This document shows positions 34,441 to 47,789 of a DNA stretch of 64,000 bases, piece by piece (the first letter of the stretch is position 1; each line of letters starts with the position of its first letter). Source of the stretch: Palaemon carinicauda (lineage: Eukaryota > Arthropoda > Malacostraca > Decapoda > Palaemonidae); NCBI RefSeq assembly GCF_036898095.1, contig NC_090738.1, positions 56,244,648-56,308,647 of the forward strand, written 5' to 3'. The notes under the pieces are model-generated. The model made no database searches. It saw only the letters and a program-made list of their open reading frames with translations, and had not been told where the DNA came from. Both the position numbers and the translations under genes were made by a program.

Positions 34441-35640
34441 TACAGTCTTATTACTGTAGTGGCTAGACAACATACTAGCTGTGGGAGGTGCCATGTGATC
34501 GCATTTTCTACATTTGTTTGAGGGGTCATATTCAGCTTGATACTACACATTACTACATTATGGCCCCCTTGACACTTGACACACCTTACCTTACAACCTT
34601 TAGAAATATGGCCCCTATTCAAATATTTAAAACAAACACTCAATTCTCTTATCTTATCATACCTCTGCTGCCCATCCAATGCTAAAAACTTGTGACACCT
34701 TTCAGATTTATAGTTTAACATCTTACAAAAAACAAAATTCGAACCTTCACTTGGAGAAATTGCATATAAGGCAGAGACTGTAAACAAATGATCTCTGCTT
34801 TCTTTACTATTATCATCCGTTCTTTCCCCATTTCTAGCATGAGGCCCAGGAGCTGGGATATTTATTTTTTTTATATCTTAATTTTTTCTAGCAGTTCTAT
34901 TCCCATTTAAGCCACTTTAACAACCAATCAAGATCACTTTCATAGCCACTACGCTCTCTTTACCAGAGTAGCCTTAACTCCGTTGGAAGTGGGGACACAA
35001 TCATAGGTGTTAGAACTTCACACTGCTTGCCTGTCACTCCAAGGGCATTTGAGCTTCTTGTATGCTTTATGACTTCATCTCAAAGTTTCCAAAGGTGGTT
35101 AATGTAGTTCTTACCTTGGTTGACAGGTACATGAAGGGAAATAAGACCTTAGACATGTGCATGAATAACGCACTCAGACTTGCCAATCTTTCCTTGAATA
35201 AGTCAACAATTATTCTATAGCCGACACTGGTGTGTGGCACGCCTTGCACCACATCCTTGGCAGGACTCTCTAACAGGGACAGCAAGTATGTCAACTTACT
35301 AATGACTGGCAACTGTGTTATCTATCTGCGATGAAAACTGGTCCTAGAAACTGCCACTGGGTTATTTCGCCATCAAATCTTGGTAATTCTAGTTTAGGCA
35401 GCCTTGCATGAATGGATGCTGCACTTGTAAAACTTTCTTCTCATCTGTTTTCCTATGCGAGATTAATTCTTTTCAGCTTTTTTTCCGGAAGTCTATTTGC
35501 ACATCGCGGCCTACTCCGCCTAGCTCTATGCAGTGCAGCATCTGTTTGTTCTAAGTAATTTTCTAATTCCTCAGGTTTAAGTTTCACTTCCAACTTATCC
35601 TGCACTTCTTCTAGTTTACAAAGTCTTTTATCCATGTCTT
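34422..35640 (-). pseudogene. BEL/Pao gag, broken
   Basis: N-terminal coiled piece at 35,453-35,635 ('LCKLEEVQDKLEVKLKPEEL', 'ENYLEQTDAALHRARRSRPR'), middle piece at 35,067-35,312 ('ISKLTYLLSLLESPAKDVVQ', the K-x-x-YL-x-x-L-x-x-x-A block) and C-terminal zinc knuckles at 34,422-34,787 ('CFKYLNRGHISKGCKVRCVK' then 'CQGGHNVVMC', CCHC type with the second Cys of the first knuckle changed to Tyr). The order matches BEL gag; the three pieces are in separate frames. Confidence 0.8.
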
Positions 35641-35814
35641 CTAGAGCTTCTAATAATTCACTTGAGGCAGAAGGTGGGTCTCGGACTAGAGGACATCTAT
35701 TCTATTACTAACTCCAGTCACACAGCTCTCAGCCACTGCCTTTGCCCTATGTAACTGTTCCATTATGTATTATTATATCCTTTTTGTGTGAGTTTATAAT
35801 AACTCTATCCCAAA

Positions 35815-37686
<1,872 letters not shown>

Positions 37687-37788
37687 GCTGTAGTCATGTT
37701 GTCTAAGTACAGTAATGTTCTTAATTGAAGAAAAAATCTTTTTTTTTTTTACGCTAATCCACACTTGGCAGTTAAGGATTCTGGCAAC

Positions 37789-37812
37789 CCCCCCCCCCCC
37801 CGGGGGGGGAGG
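37789..37812. repeat. C-run/G-run junction
   Basis: A run of about 14 C is followed directly by 8 G, then AGGGG. A homopolymer switch of this kind is self-complementary and error-prone in sequencing, so its exact length should not be trusted. Confidence 0.85.
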
Positions 37813-37829
37813 GGTTATAAGCATTTTCT

Positions 37830-39879
37830 TTTTCATACCCATGATATATTGATAATCTATATTGGACAATCATAGTTTTCGTAGTTCTTGGAGGTTTTTT
37901 TTTTTATATTCTGCCTCAAAGATAATACGAACAATGTCACTTTGGTTGACTGGGAAAATTTACTTTATTTTATGAATTCATGAAATTCTTTGACAATTTC
38001 CTACTGATACACGTTCAGAAAATGACGGTTGTGTTGAATGTTATTTAATGATTTATAAATACAATCAAGTGCAAAGCAAGTGGCCTCAAAATGAGGACCA
38101 CGAGGGAATGACAGTGACTGAAGATTCCTCTCGTAAATCTCTTCATCCGCTAAATCAGAGAGATCTCTCATGGTCAACGTGCGATTTCTAATTTAACAAG
38201 AATTGTGGTTTTTCTGAGAAATTTGTGCTAAATTGGTAGCGACAAGAATAAATATAACGCAAGCAAGGCAGAAAATATTTTAGGGATTCATTTTGGATGT
38301 TTGCATAAATATTTGTTTGTTCATGATTTTTTTTTTACTATTTTCAAGAATAGGGCAGACCCAGAAATCATATTATGGAAATTGAGTCAAAACCTGTTTA
38401 AAGTACATAAATTTTTCTTTATGAAATCAACGGAATATAGTTTCTAAGACTGATCTTTATCAAATTCGTTTTTTTTTTTTTTTTTTTTTTTTTTTCCTTT
38501 TTTCTCTTCAGGTGCGTCTTTTATTCCCCACTTTCCATCGAACTGTGAAACATTAGTGTGGCGGTCCCTGAGTAGGTATGGAGTGAAACATCGACTGCTT
38601 TCATAATTTACTTCTGAGACGAATCACTGAAAAATTAACATAAGTATTCATAATGACAATTCTGCACTTAATTAAAGAACATATCTAAAGAAAATCATTT
38701 GCATCAAACTCAATAATGCTTTATTGGAAACAAACCATACTGCTAATATTCCAGAAAATTAGGATTCCTTTGTATTCTATTTTCCTTCTTAATATACACA
38801 TTTCAGGAACATCTCAAATAAAGCCCTATATTACATAATTACTTCATAACACTAAGGCAGGTAAATCCCTTAGTTACAATAAAGTCAGTTTCTCAGTCAT
38901 TAACACATTTAAAATAACTGACTGCACGTGGAATCTTTAAGGAATATTCATTAAGCATTATTAGACACTTCAAGGAATTAAAATGTCGTGAGCAGATTTC
39001 ACCAAATAGTTCTCAACCGTAGCACGTTTTACCCTGGTCTAACCCATTACAACCCCAAGCTTCCTTCATTAAATTGTAAAGATCTCTTAAATAAGATGTT
39101 TTTACTTACCGAACCATTTGCTTTCCCACTGTAAGGACAGTCCGTCTCAATTCCCCCATGGTCCGCTGGAGAGTTCCTGAAGGGTGAACGCCATCATTAA
39201 ATCATGCACGCGACCCCTGACAACGCTTGTCAGACGAGTCTATATTTCATCATATTAACTGCTCTATTGAACTATTGCTATTAAAACAGCAACTCTTAAG
39301 TCTATAAATCTCAGTAACGGGGATGGACACCTTAGAATTCACTGAAAGGTCCTCCAATGTGGACTTTCCTCTATTCATGAACCTGTGGGGCTATTGTTCG
39401 ACAGACCTTTCCTTCCTCCCACGCAATTAACCTCTACGGGCTGTCCAACGACAAGAGCCCGTGTCATGCTATAGGCATGGCAATCTATATCATCATCATC
39501 GCAATTGACCAGGCAGCGTGAAAAAACGAACCGATGGTTCTTTTTTTTTCTCGTCACAAAAAGAAAGGAAACAGGTAAAGCGTCCGACATTATTAATGTC
39601 TCCAAATGAAACTTGCTCCTTTGTAATTTTTTTATGATAGGACAAAGCATAAGCTTATATTAAGTGGCCCAAAATTTGATTGCAAAATTTTCAAATTTAC
39701 CACGAACATGGCTGCTTTGGTGACTGCGCCTGGAACAGTTATTTACAGTCGCGCAGAGAAAATGCCTGAAAATTTCCTGCATCGACTGTTAGGTTAACAT
39801 GAATAATGTTACCACTTTTCTTAAAATTTCTGTCCTCAAGCATGAGAGAGAATTAAAGGTATTTGTATATTATTTATAC
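37830..39879. other. No recognisable gene
   Basis: AT-rich except for short mixed stretches at 39,040-39,480. The 91-codon minus-strand ORF at 39,375-39,650 has no recognisable domain. A T-run of about 27 lies near 38,469. Confidence 0.55.
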
Positions 39880-40135
39880 ATCATCATCATCTCCTACACC
39901 TATTGACGCAAATGGCCTCGATCAGATTTCGTCAATCGTCCCTATCTTGAGCTTGTAATTTAATACTTCTCCATTCATCATCTCCGACTTCACGCTTCGT
40001 AGTACCTAGCCATGTAGGCCTGGGTCTTCAAACTTTTCTAGTACCTTGTGGAGTACAGTTAAATGTTTGGTGAACTAATCTCTCTTGGGGAGTGCGAAGA
40101 GCATATCCAAACCATCTCCAGCTACCCCGCACATA
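39880..40135 (-). mobile_element. RTE-like LINE 3'-end fragment
   Basis: On the minus strand this gives '[20 protein letters not shown]' then '[12 protein letters not shown]' and the ATGATGATG end, the same C-terminal part as 37,320-37,560. It is short, 5'-truncated, and ends at a (TA)n tract. Confidence 0.85.
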
Positions 40136-40141
40136 CATACA

Positions 40142-40415
<274 letters not shown>

Positions 40416-40427
40416 TGTATGTATGTG

Positions 40428-40497
40428 GAGGGGGGGAGCTGGAGATGGTTTGGGTATGCTCTTCGCACTCCCCAAGAGAGATTAGTTCACCAAACAT
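40428..40497 (+). mobile_element. Inverted copy of the LINE C-terminal piece
   Basis: Plus-strand GGAGATGGTTTGGGTATGC, followed by TCTTCGCACTCCCCAAGAGA, is the reverse complement of 40,072-40,125 and encodes '[19 protein letters not shown]'. With the (TA)n tract between, it makes a palindrome of about 430 bp. Confidence 0.85.
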
Positions 40498-40844
40498 TAT
40501 GTACATATAGTGAAAAGAGGGTATAATTTATAAGTATTAGTAGGTATGAAAAAAAAATTCTAAAATGCTTTAGACAGATTGAATGAAACTCATATTCCAA
40601 AGAAGGGCCCTTGATATCCTGCAGGTACAAGATTGTGTTCAAGGTAATTGTAGAACGACGCAGTGTGTTGGGGATTAAACACGCTGTCATGAATTTTCTT
40701 TGTAGGTGTATGAAACAACTAATTTCTGAAAGTTTACTAAACAGAGGATTCAGCCATGGCTCAACTGTTAAAAATTTAATGTGACAGTTATTGATGTGTT
40801 GAACTTTTTGAGGAACCATCCAATTTAGGAGAAAGGCTTATGGT

Positions 40845-40847
<3 letters not shown>

Positions 40848-40917
<70 letters not shown>
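40848..40917. repeat. (TA)n microsatellite
   Basis: About 70 bp of TA followed by a short (GT)n. The 110-codon minus-strand ORF at 40,487-40,819 next to it has no recognisable domain. Confidence 0.95.
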
Positions 40918-40919
<2 letters not shown>

Positions 40920-40929
40920 AGCAGGTGTG

Positions 40930-41690
40930 TGTGTGTGAAAAATGAAGACTATTGAAGTTGGTACTTTCGTTAAATTAATGACTTTCACGAACTCACAATG
41001 AGAATACTTATGCAAAAAGATCGTATTCATACAGGAGAATGGGATCCCTCAACTGTCAGTTTCTTGGCAATTCCAAATAAGTCAGATTTTAGACATGAGG
41101 ATTAACGGAAAACAGATCTTTGGTACAGGCGATTAAAAAAATTCAGCAATATTTCTTCAGGTAGTCATTAACATGGATTATCTCGTCTCTGACCAGCCGA
41201 TTCTATGACTAAACCCAGCCAGTGGAAGGCCAAAGCATTATTAGGAGCAAAGAGGTATTAAACCTCCTTGATTAAGAGATTTCCTAGAGACAGCCATCTT
41301 ATGCAGTTTTATTCCGACTGAAACCCCTTTGGATGTTTGGCCGACATTGAACAAATTACATTCTGAACAAGGAATACTGTATACGGTTTTTATCATTTCC
41401 AGAACTTTTTTTAATCAACACGCTTTATTTTTTCTAACGTCAAAATAGGTTTCCTTAAGGTAATTATCTGTTCCCTAGTTTGCAATTTGATTTTCGTAAA
41501 GGCCTTGGAGCATGTGATGCCTATTGGAAATGGTATTGGTTACCAAAATGGAATGGCCCCTTCATACATACCTGGAATAATATTCATTCATTAGTGTTGT
41601 TCTATATCTCATCCGCTGTCACTGATTCTTCCTGTTGAGGCTTAATGATATGTTGGTATTCTTAAAATACATTTATGTATTAAATAGCTT
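40930..41690. other. No recognisable gene
   Basis: No reading frame or repeat match that I can support. Confidence 0.5.
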
Positions 41691-41988
41691 ACATTGCTGC
41701 TCAGCTCCCTGACGTGTCTAAACAGCTTGTGACTCTCGAGTGAGAATATGTAAACACATACATACAAAAAACAAAAGTGAGCATCGCTCTCAAAAAGATC
41801 GAATCCTACTGCAATACAAAAGTAAGAAGAATCACATCCTAACTTTAAGACAATTAATTAATGATCAAATCCTTCATGATATACGCTACTACACTTTTAA
41901 CTATGTTGAAACACGTTCTATCAATGCAATACTGTGCAACTCTTAATACCCGTAGTGCATATAGTATTACAGTACAAAATACATAACA
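41690..41988 (-). repeat. Gypsy-III 3' LTR, start only defined
   Basis: On the minus strand a purine tract (AAGTTAAGGGGGAGGAG, 41,991-42,007) is followed by TGTTATGTATTTTG, the expected PPT/LTR boundary at 41,988. The far end could not be fixed because the 5' LTR is outside the window; 41,690 is a guess. Confidence 0.5.
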
Positions 41989-42021
41989 GTCTCCTCCCCC
42001 TTAACTTAACATTGTACAAAA

Positions 42022-42931
42022 CTACAAATCTAATCTCTCAGAGGGCTTCCCTCTATTCATCCTATAGAGAAGTTCTCTAACTTCACCTTGTACTGGTACA
42101 TGAATAGGTTCTGAATCTACATCTGATGTTTGAGCATCTTGTTTAATATTTGATTTAACTACTTCTGAAAATTTCTCATCTCTAACATTCACATGATCTA
42201 CAGGATTTTTATTTAATGGCTGTAATTGATCAACATGACGTTTTACAATATTTCCACCAACTTGAACATCATAATGTAAATTTCCTATCTCTTTTACATT
42301 TTCTCCTGGTACCCACTTTTCTGGAGTTTTGTATGACATTAGAATAAGGAGAAATTTGTCTTACTTTTGGGAGACTCTAATTGCTTATACTGTTTTTTTT
42401 TTTTTTTTCTAAATCACTTTGCAAACTTGGATACAACAAATCTAACTTACGCCTAATCCTCCTCCCCATCAACAAATTTGATGGTGTCACACCTGTTGTG
42501 CTGAGTGGTGTAGTTCTATAAGACAATAATAACTTTGACACATTACAAAATATGTTATTTGAATTTGCCATTCCGCATTTCATGCTATGCTTAAATGTTT
42601 CAACAAACCTTTCAGCCTCTCCATTCGTGAAAGGGTGATACACAACTGAAAATGTATGTTTAATACCATTTACTTCACAAAAATCTTTAAATTCCTGTGA
42701 GGTAAATTGTGGACCATTATCAGTTACAATTCTTTCTGGAATTCCATGTCTAGAAAAAATTTTCATTAATTCTTGAATTATGGCATAAGATGTTGTTGTC
42801 TTCAGTGGAATTACTTCTGGCCACTTACTGTAAACCTCTACAACTATCAAAAACAAATATCCTAAGAAAGGACCAGCGAAATCTATGTGCACTCTTCGCC
42901 ATGGATACCTGGGCTGTAATGGGTACATCAT
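42022..42931 (-). pseudogene. Gypsy-III integrase
   Basis: 42,377-42,931 (184 residues) holds the catalytic core: 'RRVHIDFAGPFLGYLFLIVV' (first D), 'IPERIVTDNGPQFTSQEF' (second D), 'YHPFTNGEAERFVETFKHS' (E). It then continues to 'LLSYRTTPLSTTGVTPSNLL' and 'MGRRIRRKLDLLYPSL'. The C-terminal domain is in another frame at 42,022-42,339 ('WVPGENVKEIGNLHYDVQVG', 'RHVDQLQPL'), after a T-run of about 18 at 42,391 that breaks the frame. All three acidic residues are kept. The zinc-binding N-terminus is lost or out of frame. Confidence 0.87.
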
Positions 42932-42939
42932 ATACTGAA

Positions 42940-43480
42940 ACTAGTAATATACTGTCATCATACTCTTCTGGTGCTTTGTCTAATGAAAATCTAGATGAAG
43001 CATCTGCATAACCCATTTTTGCCGTAGGACGATATTCTATATCATAATGATATGCGGAAAACGTAATTGCCCAACGTTGTGGTCTTTCTGCTACCAACCT
43101 AGGTGAACTTGCTTTTTGACCCAATATTGCTAAAAGAGGTTTATGATTTGTAACAAGTGTGATTTTTTTCCTTCCATAAAGATACATATGAAATTTCTAA
43201 ACTTCATACACTAATGCTAAACCTTCTTTTTCTATTTAAGAATAATTCCTTTCTGCCTAGAAGCAAAAGCAATTGGCTGTTCTGTTCCATCTGGCATTAC
43301 ATGAGATAATACTGCGCCTAACCCTATGTTTGATGCATCACAAACGAATTTAACTGGTAAATCCATTTGATAATGTTCTAGAAAGGTAGGTAAAGTTATT
43401 TCCTGCTTGATTCTTTCAAAAGATTCCTGACAATCTTTTGTCCAATTCCACTCTACACCCTTATTCAGTAAGCTATACAA
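42940..43480 (-). pseudogene. Gypsy-III RNase H
   Basis: 43,232-43,480 gives 'WNWTKDCQESFERIKQEIT' and 'VKFVCDASNIGLGAVLSHVM' with the catalytic Asp in CDAS. 42,825-43,187 continues with 'ITLVTNHKPLLAILGQKA' (usual TDHKPL, here TNHKPL), 'RLVAERPQRWAITFSAYHYD' and 'IEYRPTAKMGYADASSRFS' (usual ADALSR). A short frame break separates them. Confidence 0.85.
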
Positions 43481-43658
43481 TGGATGTGCGATTATATATA
43501 AATTCTGAATGTAATTTCCATAAAATGTTACTAAACCTAAAAATTATTGTAACTCCTTAACATTTTCTGGTACCTTAGTTGATATCACTGCATTGATTTT
43601 CTTCTTAGTCTTGGGAATACTTTTGCCATTGATTACAAAACCTAAGTATTCCACTGAA

Positions 43659-44501
43659 TCAACTTCTAAAATATATTTGCTCCATATTATGTTCCTTCAT
43701 CTTCTTCAGAACTGCCCGTAATTTTTCTCTATGTTCTCTATGAAAATAAATACTCCTTACATTCCTGAAAAAAATCTTATCCATAGTTTGTTGCCATGTA
43801 GCTGGACTGCTTGCTACTCCATAAGGCAATCTCTTTAGCCTATACAAACCTAAGGATGTATTTACTGTACATAGTTCTTGCGAATTTTCACCCAAGGGAA
43901 GCTGTTGAAATGCTTGTCTAAGATCTAACTTAGAAAATACATTACATCCTGACATAGTTGCAAACATGCTTCTTGGATTTGGTAATGGATGTTGAACTAC
44001 CTGAAGCTGTGGATTCAATGTTACCTTGTAATCTCCACATAACCTAACCTGATCGTTTTCCTTCACAATAGGAACTAATGGTGTAGCCCAATCTGAGTAT
44101 GTAACTTTATCACAAGAACCTTCCCTTTCTAACCTTTTGATTTCTGTTTCAACTGCACTTTTCAATGTATATGGTACTGGTCTTGGAGCAAAAACTCTAG
44201 CAGTACTATCTGATCTCAAAACTAAAATTGCATTTGCGTTCTTTACTGTACCAACTTTATCTTCAAATACGTCTTGAAACTCTGATAGAATATTATCCAC
44301 AGACACTTCATTCTTGTGCTCATATTGTGTACCTGTAACCTTCAAAATACTAGGCCAATCTAATTTTAAGTACTGTAACCAGTCCAAACCTAGTGAAGTT
44401 TATCCTTTACCTTTCACTACCATTAATGGGATTTTGTCTAACTTCTGATCTTTTCACTATTCTTCTACGTTCAAAGCACCTATTACCTGAATATCAAACG
44501 G
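43659..44501 (-). pseudogene. Gypsy-III reverse transcriptase with YxDD deleted
   Basis: The 242-residue frame 43,659-44,387 shows 'LDWPSILKVTGTQYEHKNEV', 'VFAPRPVPYTLKSAVETEIK', 'YSDWATPLVPIVKENDQVRL' then 'CGDYKVTLNP', 'FSKLDLRQAFQQLPLGENSQ' and 'LYRLKRLPYGVASSPATWQQ'. It then jumps from 'MDKIF...IYF' straight to 'EHREKLRAVLKKMKEHNM': the 12 or so residues with the catalytic Y-x-D-D are missing (deletion near 43,740). Upstream (to 44,500) lies the protease tail with a stop at about 44,460. Inactive. Confidence 0.87.
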
Positions 44502-44845
44502 ATTTTGAGCAAAGTGAAAAATCAATTTTTGGGTGATATGGCCATGTTGTCCTGATGGAAAGTTCCTTTAGGCAACTTTCTAAGGGACATTTGGCTACAG
44601 TAATACTCCCAGAGAATTAACCACAGGTTTCCAGAATTCTAACTCCTGGCACAAGTATCCTTAATATAACTTTTAAGGATATCGCATAATATCAGGGGAC
44701 GTATTTAATGATACGACACATGGCAATCTTCGCCCCGCATAAATTTTACGCTTTGAAAGGGAAGAGTGGTGAAATTGAAGGAGAGCCGTTATCAAGGTTA
44801 CCCGGTGGATCCCCTCCCAGTACTACTATGGCGTAACTATTCCTT
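44502..44845 (+). repeat. DIRS-I right inverted terminal repeat
   Basis: From GCCATGTTGTCCTGATGG through GAATTCTAACTCCTGGC, ATATCAGGGGACGTATTT and TACTACTATGGCGTAACTAT it matches the reverse complement of 57,232-57,537. Similarity ends at GTAACTATTCC. An outer 30-bp extension (44,502-44,534, GATTTTGAGCAAAG...) is not in the left repeat but is present in the internal complementary region, so it belongs to this end. Confidence 0.85.
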
Positions 44846-44942
44846 GTTGCATTTAAGCATGGATAGCTGCAGATAGAGTAGTTTCGGGTGGGCTCTTTCG
44901 TTACATAGTTGTGTATTCCTTTTCGATAGAAGGGAGGGTCAA

Positions 44943-45037
44943 TCAGAACGACATGGCCATATCACCCAAAAATAGATTTTTTGTTTTGCTCAAAATCTGT
45001 TTCTTTTGCTCAGCCATGTCGTCCTGATGTAAGCTTA
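44943..45037 (+). repeat. DIRS-I internal complementary region
   Basis: The first part (44,943-44,998) is the reverse complement of the right element end 44,502-44,556 (CAGAACGACATGGCCATATC ... GCTCAAAATCTG). It is followed at once by GCTCAGCCATGTCGTCCTGA, which matches the left element end (57,537 on the minus strand). This head-to-tail joining of both ends is the template used to complete the circular DNA in DIRS elements, and it places the two element ends here. Confidence 0.82.
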
Positions 45038-45755
45038 CTAGAGAATTACTTGAAAGTACTATATCTGTGGATTTGTATAAGTGCCTTTACTTTGAATGAG
45101 TTTCTTATATGGTCTCCTAGACCTTTATATATGACATTCCTGTTATTTGTCATATCCACTGAGCTTGGAACTAGCTTAGGGCTTCCTGCCCCCTGCAGAG
45201 AAAGTGTCGACTTCGACTATGAGGATTCAAAGTTTGTGTCTCCATAGGGACAGAAGGTAAATCTCAGAGATCACCTTTTTCATCCCTTGGAAATCTGTAC
45301 TCTGATTTCAAGTTGGGCCCTTCTAGGGTTTAATTAAAACTCTGGTATACTTTATTCGTCTGTAACTGAGATAGCAGCAATAAGACGCAAATACATTTAG
45401 TATTTTACCTTGTAACTAGATTATCAATTGTAGTTACAATCAGGTATGAATCTGATCCAGCATTGAAAACACATCAGGGTCCATATTTCCTCCTGTCGGA
45501 AAAATAAGTAATTTCATCGAAATGATGCCACTCAATGGAGATGTGAAACCAAATCTGACTGATTTGTACAGATTTTGGAAATACATGAACACCGTGATGC
45601 AACGTTCACTCGGCACTGGTGTTATCGGTCAGATATGCACCTATATGGAACAGTGTGTTAATCATCGTTGTGATTTGCACTTGAGGGTAAATGTACCCAT
45701 GCACCCGGTGCACTGGAAAGTCTCAAAGCAGTTCACTGTTCGTCGCAGGATTGGA
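45038..45755. other. DIRS-I 3' region, no recognised frame
   Basis: Between the complementary region and the recombinase end. Two ORFs of 79-88 codons on the plus strand (44,981-45,247; 45,522-45,761) have no recognisable domain and are antisense to the element. Confidence 0.5.
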
Positions 45756-46620
45756 CGATAGGTTTTTAAAACTACCTGCCGCCACCACAACATGTCTTAT
45801 TTTATGTACTTGCTTCGTATAGTGTTGGAAGAAGTTCCGTGAAGAAGCAATTTTCTTGGGATCATAAACTGCGGGTGAGCTGTCAGGATCCGCTCTGCGA
45901 GTAAGTAGGTGAGCATTGCTCTCAGTTATTTTTGGGATAGATTTTGATCCTGAGGTTCCGCCTCGGAAGAGCTGTCCTTCCTTGAAGTCTGAAATTTTAC
46001 GAAGATAGACCTTAAGACACCGTAATGGGTATAGCGAGACATCTTCCTTCAGTGGGCAGATTCTCCAAGGACCCCACCTTTTGGTGGGCAGCTCGTTTTT
46101 GGCGAGAAAGTAGGATCGGGGAAAGGATTCTCCCTCTTCTGTGAACTGGATATGGCCTACATCCTTGATAGGGCCAATATTTCACTAACTCTAGTCCCTG
46201 AGGCTATTGCAAACAGAAAATTGACTTTCTGTGTTAGCTCTTTTAGAGTACAATCCTCATTGTTTAGGTCCGAAGCATAGTACAAGACTTTGACCAACGC
46301 CCATGTAATAGGCTTTGGAGGGGTTGCCGGCTTGGTTCTATTGCATGCTTTGGTAACTTAAAAAAGGATTCGCTTATGAGGTTCATCTCAAAGGCCTATA
46401 GAAGAGGTCTAGTCAGGGCCGACTTACACGTGGTTATCGTAGTGGAAGTCAGGCCTCGTTCAAGTAGGTAAAAGAAGAAAGAGAGACAGAAACCTGTTGA
46501 AATTTCTCTTGGTCCCCTTGTTTTCACGAGGGTTACCCCTTTCTTCCAAGCAATCCACATTGTCTCCTGGTTGGAATTGACTTGTACTCTACAATGAAGT
46601 CGACCACATTCTTCGAGATT
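45756..46620 (-). pseudogene. DIRS-I tyrosine recombinase, broken
   Basis: The minus strand gives, in several frames, 'PKPITWALVKVLYYASDLNN', 'EDCTLKELTQKVNFLFAIAS', then 'GTRVSEILALSR', the box I Arg motif of tyrosine recombinases, and 'ERILTAHPQFMIPRKLLLHG' where the H-x-x-R box should be. The C-terminal 'MLWWRQVVLKTYRPI' matches the end of the DIRS-II enzyme in position. Stops interrupt all of it. DIRS-II (62.4-63.36 kb) is the better copy. Confidence 0.78.
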
Positions 46621-46929
46621 CCAAACTTTTGTTCGCTGCTAGGGCGAAAAAATCATGAGATGTAGGTTGTTGGTTCTCGAGGATGAAATGTAACAGCCGA
46701 CTTCTGCACCAGTTTGGATATAACTGGGTACGGCAGAGGAAACAGCTACAGTTTCAATTCTAGAACTAGAGGAAACCAATTGTTTTTGGGCCATTTGGGG
46801 GCCACTACAGCAGCTGTTCCTCTGCAGGATCCTAGCTTGTCGAGGACTTTTAGCAGGAGATTGGTTGGTGGAAACAGATAAAATCGATTCCATCCATTCC
46901 AGTCGAGAAACATGACGTCTATCGCTTCT

Positions 46930-47737
46930 GCTTAAGGTTCTCGTAAGGGGCTACATAACGAGGTAGTTTCTTGCTGTCCCTCGTTGTGAAGAGGTCGATC
47001 TGTAGTTCCAGGACTTTTATTGAAAATATAGGAGAATGAGTCTACGTCTAGGGACCATTCTGTCTCTATTGGTTTTCGCCTGGATAGAGCATCCGCCGTC
47101 ACATCGCGGAACCCTTGAAGGTGAACTGCTTGATAAATGCCATCTTCTCTTCCTTGCCAGGCTGAAGATGGCTAACATCAAGTGGTTGATGTGAGGTGAA
47201 CTTGAGCCTTGTCGATTAGACATATTAATATCACCTCGTTGTTGAGAGCCAATCTGATGTGGACTGTTCTGCGAGGGGACAGTCTCCTCAATGTCAGGAG
47301 GACTGTCATAGCCTCCAAGATGTTAATGGGAAAGTTTTTTGAAATGGAATGATCAATTTCTTGCCCTTTCCTTTCATGCGGATGGCCTCCCCATTCTTTC
47401 AGGGAGGCTTCCGTGTGTATCACAACTGATATTTGTGGTGGTTGCAAGAGAATTGTCTGTACTAGGCTCTTATTCGTTGACCACAATGGCGTGCGTAATT
47501 GGGTTGGTGTCAACTTTGATGATCTCTTTGAGCGTTTGATGCGTATCTTCTCCAGACTCCTACCGCATTTTTTGCCTGTGCTTCTAGCACCAGGTCTGTC
47601 ACTACTGCGAACCGGGGAGAGCCCAGTACTCTTTCCTGTTGGCATTTTGAAATCCTCTTGTGTTGGATTAGTCTCTTGACAGATGCCACTATTTCTCTCC
47701 TCTTCTTTAATAGAATGGAGATGTAGTGTGACTGCAA
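46930..47737 (-). pseudogene. DIRS-I RNase H region
   Basis: 47,510-47,737 'KRLIQHKRISKCQQERVLGS' and 'AKNAVGVWRRYASNAQRDH' is the connection piece. 47,178-47,645 then gives 'ISVVIHTEASLKEWGGHPHE' (usual TDASxxGWGG), 'INILEAMTVLLTLRRLSPRR' and 'VHIRLALNNEV'. 47,017-47,223 covers the 'ADALSR' end in another frame. It aligns with DIRS-II 61.45-62.15 kb. Three frames; inactive. Confidence 0.8.
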
Positions 47738-47789
47738 GTTCCCATGGATTCCTAACTATTGAAACTTGAGAGCTGGAGAAAGGCGAGAC

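Larger units (their letters stand above)
32537..35770 (-). mobile_element. BEL/Pao element, 3'-truncated
   Basis: On the minus strand, gag (35.8-34.4 kb), protease (34.4-33.7 kb) and RT (33.65-32.54 kb) appear in BEL/Pao order. The RNase H tail, integrase and both LTRs are absent: the RT frame ends where the LINE RNase H fragment begins (about 32,545). Many stops and frame changes. Confidence 0.85.
41989..44501 (-). mobile_element. Ty3/gypsy element Gypsy-III, pol part
   Basis: A minus-strand pol of another gypsy family: the protease tail ('PFDIQVIGALNVEE', about 44,500-44,450), RT, RNase H and integrase follow in order and end at the PPT. The gag and protease start are found at 57,538-58,310 on the same strand. 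The 13 kb between them is DIRS-I. Confidence 0.85.

Noticed and set aside
44502..44998. A 0.5-kb MITE with 55-bp terminal inverted repeats
   Set aside because: The inner arm is the complementary region of DIRS-I, which also contains the left element end; the structure belongs to the larger element.
44981..45761. Plus-strand ORFs as host genes
   Set aside because: They lie antisense in DIRS-I between the complementary region and the recombinase, with no domain.
45522..45761. 79-codon ORF as a toxin or secreted peptide
   Set aside because: No signal peptide or cysteine frame; antisense to the recombinase end of DIRS-I.
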